Positions 44,644-53,570 of a DNA stretch of 64,000 bases are shown piece by piece. Position 1 is the first letter of the stretch; each line of letters starts with the position of its first letter. Below the pieces are notes generated by a model. The model was not told where the DNA came from, did no database searches, and saw only the letters and a program-made list of their open reading frames with translations. Made by a program: the position numbers and the translations under genes. Source of the DNA: Metabacillus litoralis (GTDB taxonomy: Bacteria; Bacillota; Bacilli; Bacillales; Bacillaceae); the NCBI RefSeq assembly GCF_020524045.1, contig NZ_JAIVKL010000001.1, forward strand, positions 620,001 through 684,000. Reading direction: 5' to 3'.

Positions 44644-45417
44644 TTACATAATGTCCATACCACCATCTACAACTAATACATCACCTGTCACATAGTCAGA
44701 TGCTTTTGTTGCTAGAAAAACGGCTGCACCTTTTAAATCTTGATTTGATCCATACCGTTTGAGTGGTGTTCTATTTATAAAATATTCATTGCCATTTTCG
44801 ATAATTGCCGTTGACATTTTAGTTGGAAAAAATCCAGGTGCAATTGAATTAACATTAATGTTATATTGTCCCCACTTTGCTGCTAGGTCTTTTGTAAAGG
44901 TGATAACCGCTCCTTTACTAGTATTATATGCAATAGTATCCATAAACTCCGGATCTGTTCCACCAAGACCAGCTATAGAAGAAATGTTAATAATTTTACC
45001 ACTTCTTTGTTTAATCATATGCTTACCAACTTCTTGACTCATTAAAAAAGTACCTGTTACATTAACATCTATCACTTTTTCCCATGCTTGAATTGGCATA
45101 TCTACAGCAGGTGCACCCCATGTTGCACCACTATTATTAACTAATATATCGATTTGACCAAACTCATTTATCGTTTCTTTTACTACTTTTTGAACATCTT
45201 CTTGGTTCGTCACATCGCATTTTAAACCTATTGCTTTTACCCCATTTGTTGCTAATCGGTTTGCTACTTCTATACATGCTTCTTGCTTACGTGAACATAA
45301 CACAATATTAGCTCCTGCTTCTGCTAGGCCTTCCGCTATTTGTTCACCTAGTCCTCTACCACCTCCCGTAATGATTGCTGTTTTCCCAGTCAAATCAAAT
45401 AAATCTCTAATATGCAT
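44644..45417 (-). CDS. short-chain dehydrogenase/reductase
   Basis: A 257-residue classical SDR with TGGGRGLG cofactor loop, NNSGATWG, and catalytic SSIAG...YNTSK (Tyr and Lys present). It ends with VTGDVLVVDGGMDIM. The sequence resembles gluconate 5-dehydrogenase and 3-oxoacyl reductase groups. In this cluster it could oxidise or reduce a hydroxy- or ketoacyl-CoA, as LvaD does in levulinate breakdown. The upstream dehydrogenase stop overlaps its ATG (TAATG), so the two are translationally coupled. Confidence 0.85.
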   Translation of the reverse strand: MHIRDLFDLTGKTAIITGGGRGLGEQIAEGLAEAGANIVLCSRKQEACIEVANRLATNGVKAIGLKCDVTNQEDVQKVVKETINEFGQIDILVNNSGATWGAPAVDMPIQAWEKVIDVNVTGTFLMSQEVGKHMIKQRSGKIINISSIAGLGGTDPEFMDTIAYNTSKGAVITFTKDLAAKWGQYNINVNSIAPGFFPTKMSTAIIENGNEYFINRTPLKRYGSNQDLKGAAVFLATKASDYVTGDVLVVDGGMDIM

Positions 45418-46649
45418 TATTTTCCCTCCTGTGCAAATGTGTTTTTATGTCTTTTCAACTCTAATTTTGCAATCTGTGCACGATGAACTTCATCAGGACC
45501 ATCTGCAATTCTTAAAGTTCTAGCATTTGCCCATTGTGCAGCAAGAGGAAAATCATCACTCACACCAGCACCACCAAAAGCTTGTATTGCGCGATCGAGT
45601 ACCTGCAATGCCATTTTTGGAGCGACTACCTTAATTATTGCAATTTCAGATTTTGCTTCCTTATTTCCAACAGTATCCATCATGTATGCTGCTTTTAAGG
45701 TTAGTAGTCTAGCCTGTTCAATTTCTATCCTAGAATCTGCAATCCACTCTTTAATCACTCCCTGCTGTGAAAGTGTTTTGCCAAAAGCTTCGCGATCTTG
45801 TACGCGCTTACATAATAATTCAAGAGCACGTTCAGCAGCTCCTATTAACCGCATACAATGATGAATTCTTCCGGGACCTAATCTACCTTGAGCAATCGCA
45901 AAACCTTTTCCTTCTCCTAAAATCATATTTGATGCTGGCACACGAACCGAGTCAAATGTGATTTCAGCATGACCATGTGGTGCATGATCATACCCAAAAA
46001 CAGGTAGCATTCTTTCAATTTTTACACCTGGAGTACCAAGCGGAACAATAATCATCGATTGCTGTTCATGCTTTGGTGAATCTGGGTTTGATTTTCCCAT
46101 TACGATAGCCATTTTACAACGAGGATCACCCGCACCAGAAGACCACCATTTTCGTCCGTTAATAATGTAGTCATTTCCATCTTTTTCAATTGTTGAACAA
46201 ATATTTGTTGCATCAGCGGAGGCTACTTCAGGCTCTGTCATAGAAAAGCACGAGCGAATTTCACCTGCTAATAAAGGCTTTAGCCATTGCTGTTTTTGCT
46301 CCTCTGTACCATACCTTTCTAATACCTCCATATTGCCCGTATCAGGTGCATTACAGTTAAACACTTCTGGAGCAATGAGTGAACGACCCATAATTTCACA
46401 TAAAGGGGCATATTCAACATTTGTTAAACCTGCTCCATACTCACTGTTTGGCAAAAACAAATTCCAAAGTCCTGTTGATCTTGCTTTTTCCTTTAATTCT
46501 TCAATAATAGGTGGAACATGACTCCATCTTGTTTCTTGTTCATTTAGTTGCTGCTCAAACAAATGTTCATTCGGATAAATATATTCCTCCATAAATGATT
46601 GTATTCTCTCTTGAAGATCAATTACCTTCTTTGAATATGAAAAATTCAT
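45417..46649 (-). CDS. ACAD10/11-type acyl-CoA dehydrogenase
   Basis: A 410-residue FAD acyl-CoA dehydrogenase-fold protein. Blocks such as [64 protein letters not shown] and ADGPDEVHR are those of the ACAD10/11 branch. The position of the usual catalytic Glu (EGT motif) is occupied by ADG, which departs from fatty-acyl dehydrogenases. Relatives such as ACAD11 and LvaC act on phosphorylated 4-hydroxyacyl-CoA. I start at ATG 46649 behind AAAGGAG. It is the first gene of the leftward cluster. Confidence 0.85.
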   Translation of the reverse strand: MNFSYSKKVIDLQERIQSFMEEYIYPNEHLFEQQLNEQETRWSHVPPIIEELKEKARSTGLWNLFLPNSEYGAGLTNVEYAPLCEIMGRSLIAPEVFNCNAPDTGNMEVLERYGTEEQKQQWLKPLLAGEIRSCFSMTEPEVASADATNICSTIEKDGNDYIINGRKWWSSGAGDPRCKMAIVMGKSNPDSPKHEQQSMIIVPLGTPGVKIERMLPVFGYDHAPHGHAEITFDSVRVPASNMILGEGKGFAIAQGRLGPGRIHHCMRLIGAAERALELLCKRVQDREAFGKTLSQQGVIKEWIADSRIEIEQARLLTLKAAYMMDTVGNKEAKSEIAIIKVVAPKMALQVLDRAIQAFGGAGVSDDFPLAAQWANARTLRIADGPDEVHRAQIAKLELKRHKNTFAQEGK

Positions 46650-46670
46650 AAATTCTCTCCTTTCACACTT

Positions 46671-46688
46671 ACTAACCGGTTGGTATGT
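46671..46688. promoter_or_regulatory. TetR-type operator at the head of the acyl-CoA cluster
   Basis: ACTAACCGGTTGGTATGT centred on a CTAACCGGTTGG dyad. It lies just downstream of a leftward promoter (TTGAAT, 18 bp, TATGAT) and upstream of the ACAD ribosome site. The stretch 46720-47000 further upstream shows no gene. Confidence 0.65.
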
Positions 46689-47002
46689 ATTTATCATAGT
46701 ATGAAACAATGTAACTATTCAACTATTATTTTCAAAAAGTCTCTTTATTTCAATTAGAGAGAAAGAAAACTTCCAAAAAGACAGATAAACCTTTCTTTTT
46801 CTAAAATATTCAATAAATCACACTGTTTCTACTGATCAATGAAGCTGAAAAAACATTTCTTTTCTTTGCGCTCCAAACACTCGCTTTAAACAGGGCAGAA
46901 AACTGATCCTTCTCGGTAGTTTTTCTTCTACTTACCGAAGCATTTCTATTCCACTAGTTCTTAAAAAGTGTATACAAAATCAAAAAATTAATTGCAATCA
47001 GC

Positions 47003-47060
47003 AAAAAAGACCCGAACGATTAGACAAAAATCAATTAAAATTTTTTCTAATCATTCGGGG
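47003..47060 (-). terminator. terminator of the YfhD-like gene
   Basis: CCCGAACGATTAGA/TCTAATCATTCGGG stem with a 21-base loop and a T-rich tail on the minus strand. Confidence 0.75.
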
Positions 47061-47098
47061 ATATCATTAGTATAAATACTTATGATCCATTCTTTTTA

Positions 47099-47275
47099 TT
47101 ATCCTTTATATTCACCATTGTTTTTTGATGCCTTTTCTTTTTTTGCTTTATCTTTATGAATTTTGTTCGTATCCGTACTTCCTACTTCATGACTAAATTC
47201 TGAATCAATCACACTTGAATCAAAGCCTTTTTTATTTTTTTGCTGTGGATCATTTTTCTTTGTACGCTTTGCCAT
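47099..47275 (-). CDS. small Lys-rich protein, perhaps YfhD-like
   Basis: A 58-residue hydrophilic protein starting MAKRTKKNDPQQKNKKGF. It has an acidic centre (DSSVIDSEFSHEVG) between two Lys-rich arms and ends in NNGEYKG. AGGAG lies nine bases before ATG 47275, and a strong terminator follows. The layout recalls small disordered Bacillus proteins of the YfhD type, some linked to spores, but this is a faint resemblance. Confidence 0.6.
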   Translation of the reverse strand: MAKRTKKNDPQQKNKKGFDSSVIDSEFSHEVGSTDTNKIHKDKAKKEKASKNNGEYKG

Positions 47276-47435
47276 TTTACAACACTCCTTTAGTTATAAG
47301 CCCATTTATATTTGTTTGTAGATGAACTGATCTATGAGCTTTAATAATAGGTATCACTTGTTTATTGTTTCAAATGTGTGTGATTTTTATGTGATTAGAA
47401 AATAAAAGCAAAGCCCAAATTCTTTCTCAACAACG

Positions 47436-47472
47436 TAAAAAAAGAAGAAGAGAATTACTCCTCTTCTTCTTT
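47436..47472 (-). terminator. pbpH terminator
   Basis: AAAGAAGAAGAG/CTCTTCTTCTTT stem overlapping the last (poly-Glu) codons and stop of the penicillin-binding protein gene, followed by seven T on the minus strand. Confidence 0.75.
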
Positions 47473-49557
47473 CTTTGCTGTGTCTTGTTTTGTAGATTCG
47501 ATATCTGTTGTTGTTAAATATTTCTTTTGAAGGTTAATGTATGCTTCAATGATACGATTCGTAATAGTTTTATTTACAGGGTCTTCGTCATTACTTGCCC
47601 ATGGCACTACAACACTGAAAGCTACCTCTGGTTTGTCTGAGGGATAATAACCAACAAAATTCAGATTATTAGTTTCTCTACCCCAATACTCTCTTTTTGG
47701 ACCATAATACAATGTTTGAGATGTCCCTGTTTTACCAGCTACATCGTATTTTATACTTTTTCCAGTACCAGAAGTAACAACAAGTCTAAATCCTTTTTGG
47801 ACTTGTGCAATTTGTTCTGGGGTATTATTAACCCTATTCAAAACATTTGGTGCTTTATCAACCACGATTGGCCCTAACTCAGATTCTTCAACAGGAGCAT
47901 GAATGCTAGTAACAATTCTTGGTTGAACACGAGATCCACCATTTGCAATAACTGATACATATTGTGCTAATTGTAACGGTGTGTACGTATCAAACTGCCC
48001 TATTGAGATATCTAATAACTTACCTGGGTTATCTGGGGTGCTCATTAACCCTGACGATTCTTGTGGTAAATCTACACCCGTAGGTACCCCTAAACCAAAT
48101 TGTGCAAAATAATTACGCAATGTTTGAAAATCCTCTAATGATGCATTTAACGGTCCATTTGGCACATAATCTACATCAGCAATTCTCATAGCAACAAAAA
48201 ACATATAAACGTTTGATGAAAGTTTTAAGGCGCTTAAGTCAGTCATGCCGCCTAAAGTTCTGTAGGAACTTTTTGGTGGTGTTCCTTTGAAGTTCAATGT
48301 ACGATCAATATAATATTGATTAAGTGGCATTCCATCTTGATACCCTGAAAGAACTGTTGCACCTTTTACAGTTGATCCTGCTTCATACTGAGTGGCAAAT
48401 GTACCATAAGCGAAATCTAGCATATCTCCACTTCTGTCATCTGGATTCAATTGCTTACCTACCATTGCTAGCACATCACCTTGATGTGGATCCATCATTA
48501 CAACAAATGCACGATCCATTAAATGGTGACCAGCACTTGCTTTTCGTAATTCTTCTTCTACAATCTTTTCCACTTCCATCTGTAATTCCATATCAAATGA
48601 AAGCTTTAGATCATACCCTCGCTGTCCTTCATCGACTACTTTTTGAGTAACAATATTTCCACTTTTATCAGAAACATACTCTACCTTTGCTTTACGTGGA
48701 TTTAAATAATCTTCATATTGATATTCAAGATAACTTTTTCCTACTCGCTCATTTCGTGCATATCCTCTAGCTGTATAATAATCAGCACGAGATTCCAATA
48801 TTCCTTGTTCTGGTGATGTTACACCACCAAAGATTGTTTGAAGATATTCACCGTATGGATTTTCACGATCCCAATCTGTGATTACATCAATACCTGGCAA
48901 TTGTTCAAGGTTTTCCGCTACGCTAGAGACTTCTTTATCTGTTAAGTTTAATGATTTTACTACCTGTGGTTCATATTGATAACCAGAAGAAAAACGAGTG
49001 TACATATAAGCAAGTTCTTTTTCCTCTTGATTTGCTTTAATTGCCTCAATATCTTTTTCTTTTACACGTTCGACTTGTAATTTATACGTCTCAGACGGTT
49101 TTAGTTTTAATTCCTTTTCTGAAAGTAGATCTTTTGCTTCTTCAGGATTTGATGCTAACCAATAATCACGTATATCTCGGTCTTTTAGTTCTTCAGTTAG
49201 GAATTCTGGGTCATAGCTAATAAACTGTGAAAGCTTTTTTGCTGTATCAATTTTATCTTGTGTTTTCGTTGTTTTGTCTACAGTATAAGTGATTGCCGGT
49301 ACACTTTTATTATCGACAACAACTCGATTATAGCGATCATACATTTTTCCTCTTGGAGCTGGTAAACGAGCATAATCTGATTCTGTTCTAGATACTTCTT
49401 TGGAGAATTCTTCTCCTTGTACAATTTGTACTACACCTAAACGGACAACAAGGGCAACAAATAAGATAAACACTAGAAAAAAGAAAACATTAATTCGTAC
49501 ATAACGTGATTTTCTTAATTTACGTTGCTCTGATGCATTTGTATTTTGTTCTGTCAA
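47455..49557 (-). CDS. pbpH: class B penicillin-binding protein
   Basis: A 700-residue peptidoglycan transpeptidase with one N-terminal membrane anchor (about 24-45), a dimerisation domain with PAPRGKMYDRYNRVV, and a C-terminal transpeptidase domain. Active-site motifs are the Ser/Lys in AGSTVKG (near 395), SSN in LKLSSNVYM (near 450) and KTGTSQT (near 610). It belongs to the PBP2A/PbpH group that acts in cylindrical wall elongation. The tail is acidic. Translation starts at TTG 49557 with GAGGAGG upstream. The pbpH name rests on position between ykwC and kinA. Confidence 0.85.
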   Translation of the reverse strand: MTEQNTNASEQRKLRKSRYVRINVFFFLVFILFVALVVRLGVVQIVQGEEFSKEVSRTESDYARLPAPRGKMYDRYNRVVVDNKSVPAITYTVDKTTKTQDKIDTAKKLSQFISYDPEFLTEELKDRDIRDYWLASNPEEAKDLLSEKELKLKPSETYKLQVERVKEKDIEAIKANQEEKELAYMYTRFSSGYQYEPQVVKSLNLTDKEVSSVAENLEQLPGIDVITDWDRENPYGEYLQTIFGGVTSPEQGILESRADYYTARGYARNERVGKSYLEYQYEDYLNPRKAKVEYVSDKSGNIVTQKVVDEGQRGYDLKLSFDMELQMEVEKIVEEELRKASAGHHLMDRAFVVMMDPHQGDVLAMVGKQLNPDDRSGDMLDFAYGTFATQYEAGSTVKGATVLSGYQDGMPLNQYYIDRTLNFKGTPPKSSYRTLGGMTDLSALKLSSNVYMFFVAMRIADVDYVPNGPLNASLEDFQTLRNYFAQFGLGVPTGVDLPQESSGLMSTPDNPGKLLDISIGQFDTYTPLQLAQYVSVIANGGSRVQPRIVTSIHAPVEESELGPIVVDKAPNVLNRVNNTPEQIAQVQKGFRLVVTSGTGKSIKYDVAGKTGTSQTLYYGPKREYWGRETNNLNFVGYYPSDKPEVAFSVVVPWASNDEDPVNKTITNRIIEAYINLQKKYLTTTDIESTKQDTAKKEEEE

Positions 49558-49766
49558 AGCTTTATCCTCCTCATTTTACTATTTATACTAATAGAATTTA
49601 GTTTATTATTTAGTTTGGCAGTTTTCTAAAAATCGTTAATAAACGAAACATATGATCATACGTATTCTTGAATACTTGAGTAGTTTTCGTTTACTCTTTA
49701 TTTTAACATATCCTAGTCGGAAGTTATCGTACACAATTTGAAATAAATGTGAAACAGATCTTTTTA

Positions 49767-49897
49767 TAGCTATGTTAAATTTCATTCCAATGATGATATT
49801 TGAGAATTATTTGTTTGTAGTTTAGAGGGTATGAGTGCTCCAGCTGAGAAAGAACGTTTCAAACGGAGGCCTAGTTAATGGAAGAACCTATAACGTA
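49767..49897 (+). repeat. decayed family 2 repeat
   Basis: Left end AGCTATGTTAAATTTCATTCC and a core trace (GTGCTCCAGCTGAGAAAGAA, GTTTCAAACGGAGGCCT) parallel the family 2 core. The right end is reduced to CCTATAACG. The rest of 49558-49766 shows no gene. Confidence 0.5.
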
Positions 49898-49904
49898 CAT
49901 AAAC

Positions 49905-49937
49905 AAAAGACAATGTAAACAAATCACATTGTCTTTT
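49905..49937 (-). terminator. ykwB terminator
   Basis: AAAAGACAATGT/ACATTGTCTTTT, a perfect 12-bp stem about 30 bp beyond the acetyltransferase stop. Confidence 0.8.
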
Positions 49938-49966
49938 ATATTAGACGTTTTTCTCAACAAAAAGTT

Positions 49967-50443
49967 TCAAATTCCCTTTATGTTTATTATTGATTTTTTT
50001 AGCATGACCAAATCAACACATGTGATACCATTTTCAATAATGTCATGATCGTAATTCTCAATAAAATAATTTATTATTATATGGTCCAATCGAAATCCAC
50101 ATTTTTGATAAAGAGCTAGTTGGTTAAGACTGGAATTTCCTGTTCCTACAAAAATTGATTTTTTACCTTTGTTTCTTGAGTAATCAACTGCATATTTAAT
50201 CAGTTTTTTTGCTATACCTTTGCCTCTAAACTTTTCAAGTACAGCAAGATTAACAATTTCATTTTCATGTGTATTTTTTTCATTTATGATGATGATACCA
50301 ACAATCTCAGAGCTATATATTGAGACAAAACACTTCCCCTTTGAAAGATGACGATTTACTTTATTTATAGAAGGATCTGCTTCAAGCAATAAATTATATG
50401 GAGTTGAATCACTACTCAATAGATCTCTTATTAAGATTTCCAT
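49967..50443 (-). CDS. ykwB: GNAT family N-acetyltransferase YkwB
   Basis: A 158-residue GCN5-type acetyltransferase. The acetyl-CoA pyrophosphate loop is EKFRGKGIAKKLI (near 90-102), preceded by the IVNLAV strand and followed by LALYQKCGFR, the usual motif B. The substrate is unknown. Its start overlaps the end of ykwC by 13 bp, so the two are cotranscribed, as ykwC and ykwB lie close together in B. subtilis. The final residues are Lys/Ile-rich. Confidence 0.8.
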   Translation of the reverse strand: MEILIRDLLSSDSTPYNLLLEADPSINKVNRHLSKGKCFVSIYSSEIVGIIIINEKNTHENEIVNLAVLEKFRGKGIAKKLIKYAVDYSRNKGKKSIFVGTGNSSLNQLALYQKCGFRLDHIIINYFIENYDHDIIENGITCVDLVMLKKSIINIKGI

Positions 50444-51297
50444 AACTTAATTAAAGCTTGTGTTCCTTTATTTTCATCACCTGATTCTGCTAATTCATTA
50501 TATAACTTGTGAGCAAGCTCTAAGCCTGGTGCATCCATTTTAAAATTATTTGTTTCCTCTAATGCAATTCCCATATCCTTAATAAAATGTTTTACAAAAA
50601 AGCCTGGTTCGTAATCATCCTTAAGCATCCTTGGAGCTAAGTTACTCAAAGACCAACTTCCTGCAGCTCCTGTTGAAATACTTTTTAAAACAGATTCTGG
50701 ATTTAATCCAGATTTCTCTGCATATGTGATCGCTTCACAAACACCAATCATTCCAGATGCAATCGCAATTTGATTACACATTTTCGTATGCTGTCCAGAA
50801 CCTGCTTCTCCTTGATACACAATGTTTTGTCCCATTAGTTCAAATAATGGCAAGCAATAATCATACGCTTTTTGATCTCCACCGACCATAATAGCCAAAC
50901 GAGCCTCTTTTGCCCCAATATCTCCACCTGAAACTGGAGCATCTAACACATGAATATTTTTCTTTTTTGCTTCTTCATATATCTTTTTTGCTAATGATGG
51001 TTGAGACGTTGTCATATCAATAAGATAAGTCCCGGGATTTGCTGATTGAACAAGTCCATTTTCGCCCAAATACATTTGTTCAACATCTTGTGGATAACCA
51101 ATAATCGTTATAATAACATTACTTTCTTCTGCAAGCTCTTTAACTGTATTCTTCCAAATAGCCCCTGCCTCTAATAAATCTGTAGCTTTTTCTTTCGTTC
51201 TCGTATAGACATTTAATTTATGGCCTGCTTGTAATATATGGCTTGCCATACTTTTTCCCATAACACCTAAACCAATAAATCCAATTGTTTGTTTCAT
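50431..51297 (-). CDS. ykwC: 3-hydroxyisobutyrate dehydrogenase-like protein YkwC
   Basis: A 288-residue beta-hydroxyacid dehydrogenase. The NAD(P) loop GFIGLGVMGKSMASHIL starts at residue 6, the conserved substrate block VLDAPVSGGDIGA lies near 120, the catalytic Lys region GQHTKMCNQIAIA near 170, and KDMGIALEE near 240. Its members oxidise 3-hydroxyisobutyrate, tartronate semialdehyde or similar compounds; the true substrate of YkwC is not known to me. GGAG-type site before ATG 51297. Confidence 0.88.
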   Translation of the reverse strand: MKQTIGFIGLGVMGKSMASHILQAGHKLNVYTRTKEKATDLLEAGAIWKNTVKELAEESNVIITIIGYPQDVEQMYLGENGLVQSANPGTYLIDMTTSQPSLAKKIYEEAKKKNIHVLDAPVSGGDIGAKEARLAIMVGGDQKAYDYCLPLFELMGQNIVYQGEAGSGQHTKMCNQIAIASGMIGVCEAITYAEKSGLNPESVLKSISTGAAGSWSLSNLAPRMLKDDYEPGFFVKHFIKDMGIALEETNNFKMDAPGLELAHKLYNELAESGDENKGTQALIKLWKS

Positions 51298-51367
51298 TTT
51301 ACATCTTTCTCCTTTATTTCAAATTTCACCTACAATACTTTTGCTCTTTTCTGAAAACAACAAATAT

Positions 51368-52381
51368 CTATATAAAATACTGTGTAATTGTACCTTTTCC
51401 ATTTTCAACTTCTACCTTAGCAAAGCAACCATTAATCAACGTCATTTGTGGGGGAACATGACCACAATCTATATCATAAATAATTGGTACGTTCAGCTCA
51501 GAAGCAAGATCTATATAAACATCTTGTTCTTCATAAAAATTTACTGGCTGGTTAGCCGCACTTCTACCAAACATGATGCCAGAACATCTTTCAAACCAAC
51601 CAGCAAGTCTTAATTGAACGAGTGATCTACGTAAATCTGTACTAGATAAATCACAGTTTTCGAAATACCAGATTATTGTTTCATTTGGTTTCATATATTC
51701 GTAAAATCTATCAACTTCACCATAAGGTGTACCAACAAGATGACGAATAATATCAATACACCCACCAAGTAAACGACCATTTATTATTGTATTTTGGTTA
51801 TCAATGGTTTTCCATTTAGTTGGTTCTGTTAAATGAAAAACATGTGAAGTGGGGTTATCATGCTGCCAGTGTTTTTGATAATGCATTGAAGAACTTTGGA
51901 TGACAGATTCACCAGCGTTTGTTTTCAAAACACTTTCCCACATTGCTGTAGTTGAATCAGAAGTTACTCCTCTAATATCAACCAAATTTGTTCCATGTGC
52001 AGTTGCAATTCCTGTCTTTAAAGTTATTGCCAATAAAAGAGCACTAGTATCTGAATAGCCTAAAATCCACTTAGGTTTCATTTTCTCAAATTCTATGTAT
52101 TCAAGGATCTCTATAAGTAATTCTCCACCCCATGGAGGGAAGATTATGCTGATTTTTTCATCCTGTAGTAAATCGTTTAATTCGTCAGCACGTACCTGTG
52201 CTGGAGCAGATTTCGCTTTATACTGAGCCCAAACTGTATTCTTACAAACAACTGAATAATTTCTTTCTTCCATTCTTGCTACAGCTTGATTAAACATTTG
52301 ATGTAATTCTGATGGCACTCCTGAAGAAGGAGCTGTAACTCCAATAATAGCTTTTGTATTAAGTGTTGGATAAATAATCAT
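51368..52381 (-). CDS. S66 family peptidase (MccF/LD-carboxypeptidase-like)
   Basis: A 337-residue S66 serine peptidase. The nucleophile elbow is GYSDTSALL (Ser near 110), the acidic member of the triad is expected near IIWYFENCD (near 232), and the His is in DCGHVPPQ (near 305). GGELLIEIL forms part of the oxyanion region. The longer, MccF-like form suits cleavage of acyl-adenylate or peptide-nucleotide compounds such as processed microcin C, although wall-peptide recycling is possible. It is leftward, 71 bp upstream of ykwC. Confidence 0.82.
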   Translation of the reverse strand: MIIYPTLNTKAIIGVTAPSSGVPSELHQMFNQAVARMEERNYSVVCKNTVWAQYKAKSAPAQVRADELNDLLQDEKISIIFPPWGGELLIEILEYIEFEKMKPKWILGYSDTSALLLAITLKTGIATAHGTNLVDIRGVTSDSTTAMWESVLKTNAGESVIQSSSMHYQKHWQHDNPTSHVFHLTEPTKWKTIDNQNTIINGRLLGGCIDIIRHLVGTPYGEVDRFYEYMKPNETIIWYFENCDLSSTDLRRSLVQLRLAGWFERCSGIMFGRSAANQPVNFYEEQDVYIDLASELNVPIIYDIDCGHVPPQMTLINGCFAKVEVENGKGTITQYFI

Positions 52382-52427
52382 TGTATCCCCTTCTTAAAAA
52401 TACGAATTTATCTTTCAATATCAGCCG

Positions 52428-53216
52428 TTATATAGACTTCACCATTCCACCGTCGATCAAAAATGTTTGTCCAGTCATATAAGTATTTAGATCTGATAAC
52501 AGAAAGCTCACATAATTTGCAAACTCTTCTGGTTCACCATATCTACCTAAAGGAATTGTACTTTTTACTTTCCTTTGCATTTCTTCAATTGTTAGGCCAT
52601 GTTTTTTTGCAGCAGTTTCATCTAAGAATGCCACTCTATCAGTAGAAATTCTACCAGGTGCTACCGTATTTATTAATATTTGATAACTAGCAAGTTCTGT
52701 TGCTAGGGTTTTTGTTAAACCGACAATACCAGTTCTAAATGTATTTGATAAAATTAAACCTGGGATCGGTTCTTTTACAGATGAAGATGCAATATTCACT
52801 ATTTTACCAGATCCATTATTTTTCATGTGAGGTAATACTTCTCTTATCATACGAATATAGCTTAATAGATTTAATTCAAACGAATGTTGCCAATCTTCAT
52901 CTGTCATATCTTCGAAGGTTCCAGCTGGTGGTCCTCCTGCATTATTTACTAATAAATCGATCGAACCAAACTCATGAATAGTGGTAGCTACAAGTTCTTG
53001 AATGTCCTTATTGTTTTTTATATCACATGCTTTATATTTTATTTTCCCTTTGCTTTGCTCCAGAATTTCATTTTTTACAACCTCTAATTTATTTTCTTCT
53101 CTGCTAGAGATCATGACATTTACACCTTGTTCAGCTAATTTTTTAGCAATTGCTTTGCCTAGTCCTTGACTTGAAGCAATAATTAAAGCATTTTTCCCAC
53201 TTAATCCTAATTCCAT
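52428..53216 (-). CDS. divergent SDR lacking the YxxxK dyad
   Basis: A 262-residue SDR-fold protein with IASSQGLGKAIAKKL in place of the canonical TGxxxGIG, NNAGGPP, and C-terminal TGQTFLIDGG. At the catalytic site the usual YxxxK reads SNTFR (in GLILSNTFRTGIVGL), so both Tyr and Lys are absent, while the preceding SSS is kept. It may be a non-classical reductase or a regulatory NAD-binding protein. It begins just before the S66 peptidase gene (46 bp gap), suggesting an operon. AAAGGGG precedes ATG 53216. Confidence 0.8.
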   Translation of the reverse strand: MELGLSGKNALIIASSQGLGKAIAKKLAEQGVNVMISSREENKLEVVKNEILEQSKGKIKYKACDIKNNKDIQELVATTIHEFGSIDLLVNNAGGPPAGTFEDMTDEDWQHSFELNLLSYIRMIREVLPHMKNNGSGKIVNIASSSVKEPIPGLILSNTFRTGIVGLTKTLATELASYQILINTVAPGRISTDRVAFLDETAAKKHGLTIEEMQRKVKSTIPLGRYGEPEEFANYVSFLLSDLNTYMTGQTFLIDGGMVKSI

Positions 53217-53386
53217 TTCTTTTACACCCCTTTAAGATTATATACATATTTTAACATGTTATATTCAAAAAAAGCTCTATTAACCATTGTTGTTGATCCT
53301 AAACAACTATTTATAGCTTTTAAAACAAAAACCCTCATTAAACTATATGAGGGCTTCGTTATATTTAGTAAGTAACTTCTTTTTAT

Positions 53387-53550
53387 AAAGCTGTTTTCGC
53401 AAACTTTGTTGCTTTTAAATACCCGAAGCAATCAGCACTGTATTAAGTCTAGTGGCATCTTTTCATCATAAATTAGTATCCATATAGTGGAAAAAACTGT
53501 TTTCACTCCGAATTTTGGTTTCATAGCAACAATCGTTCAGAAAAGAGCCT
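53387..53550 (+). repeat. family 1 intergenic palindromic repeat, well preserved
   Basis: From AAGCTGTTTTCGCAAACTTT to ATCGTTCAGAAAAGAGCCT. The two ends pair over about 25 bases (GTTTTC, TTGTTGC with GCAACAA, GAAAAG). It lies just past the splB stop and its T-rich end may act as the splB terminator. Confidence 0.88.
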
Positions 53551-53570
53551 TTTTTATTGTCTTAAAATTT

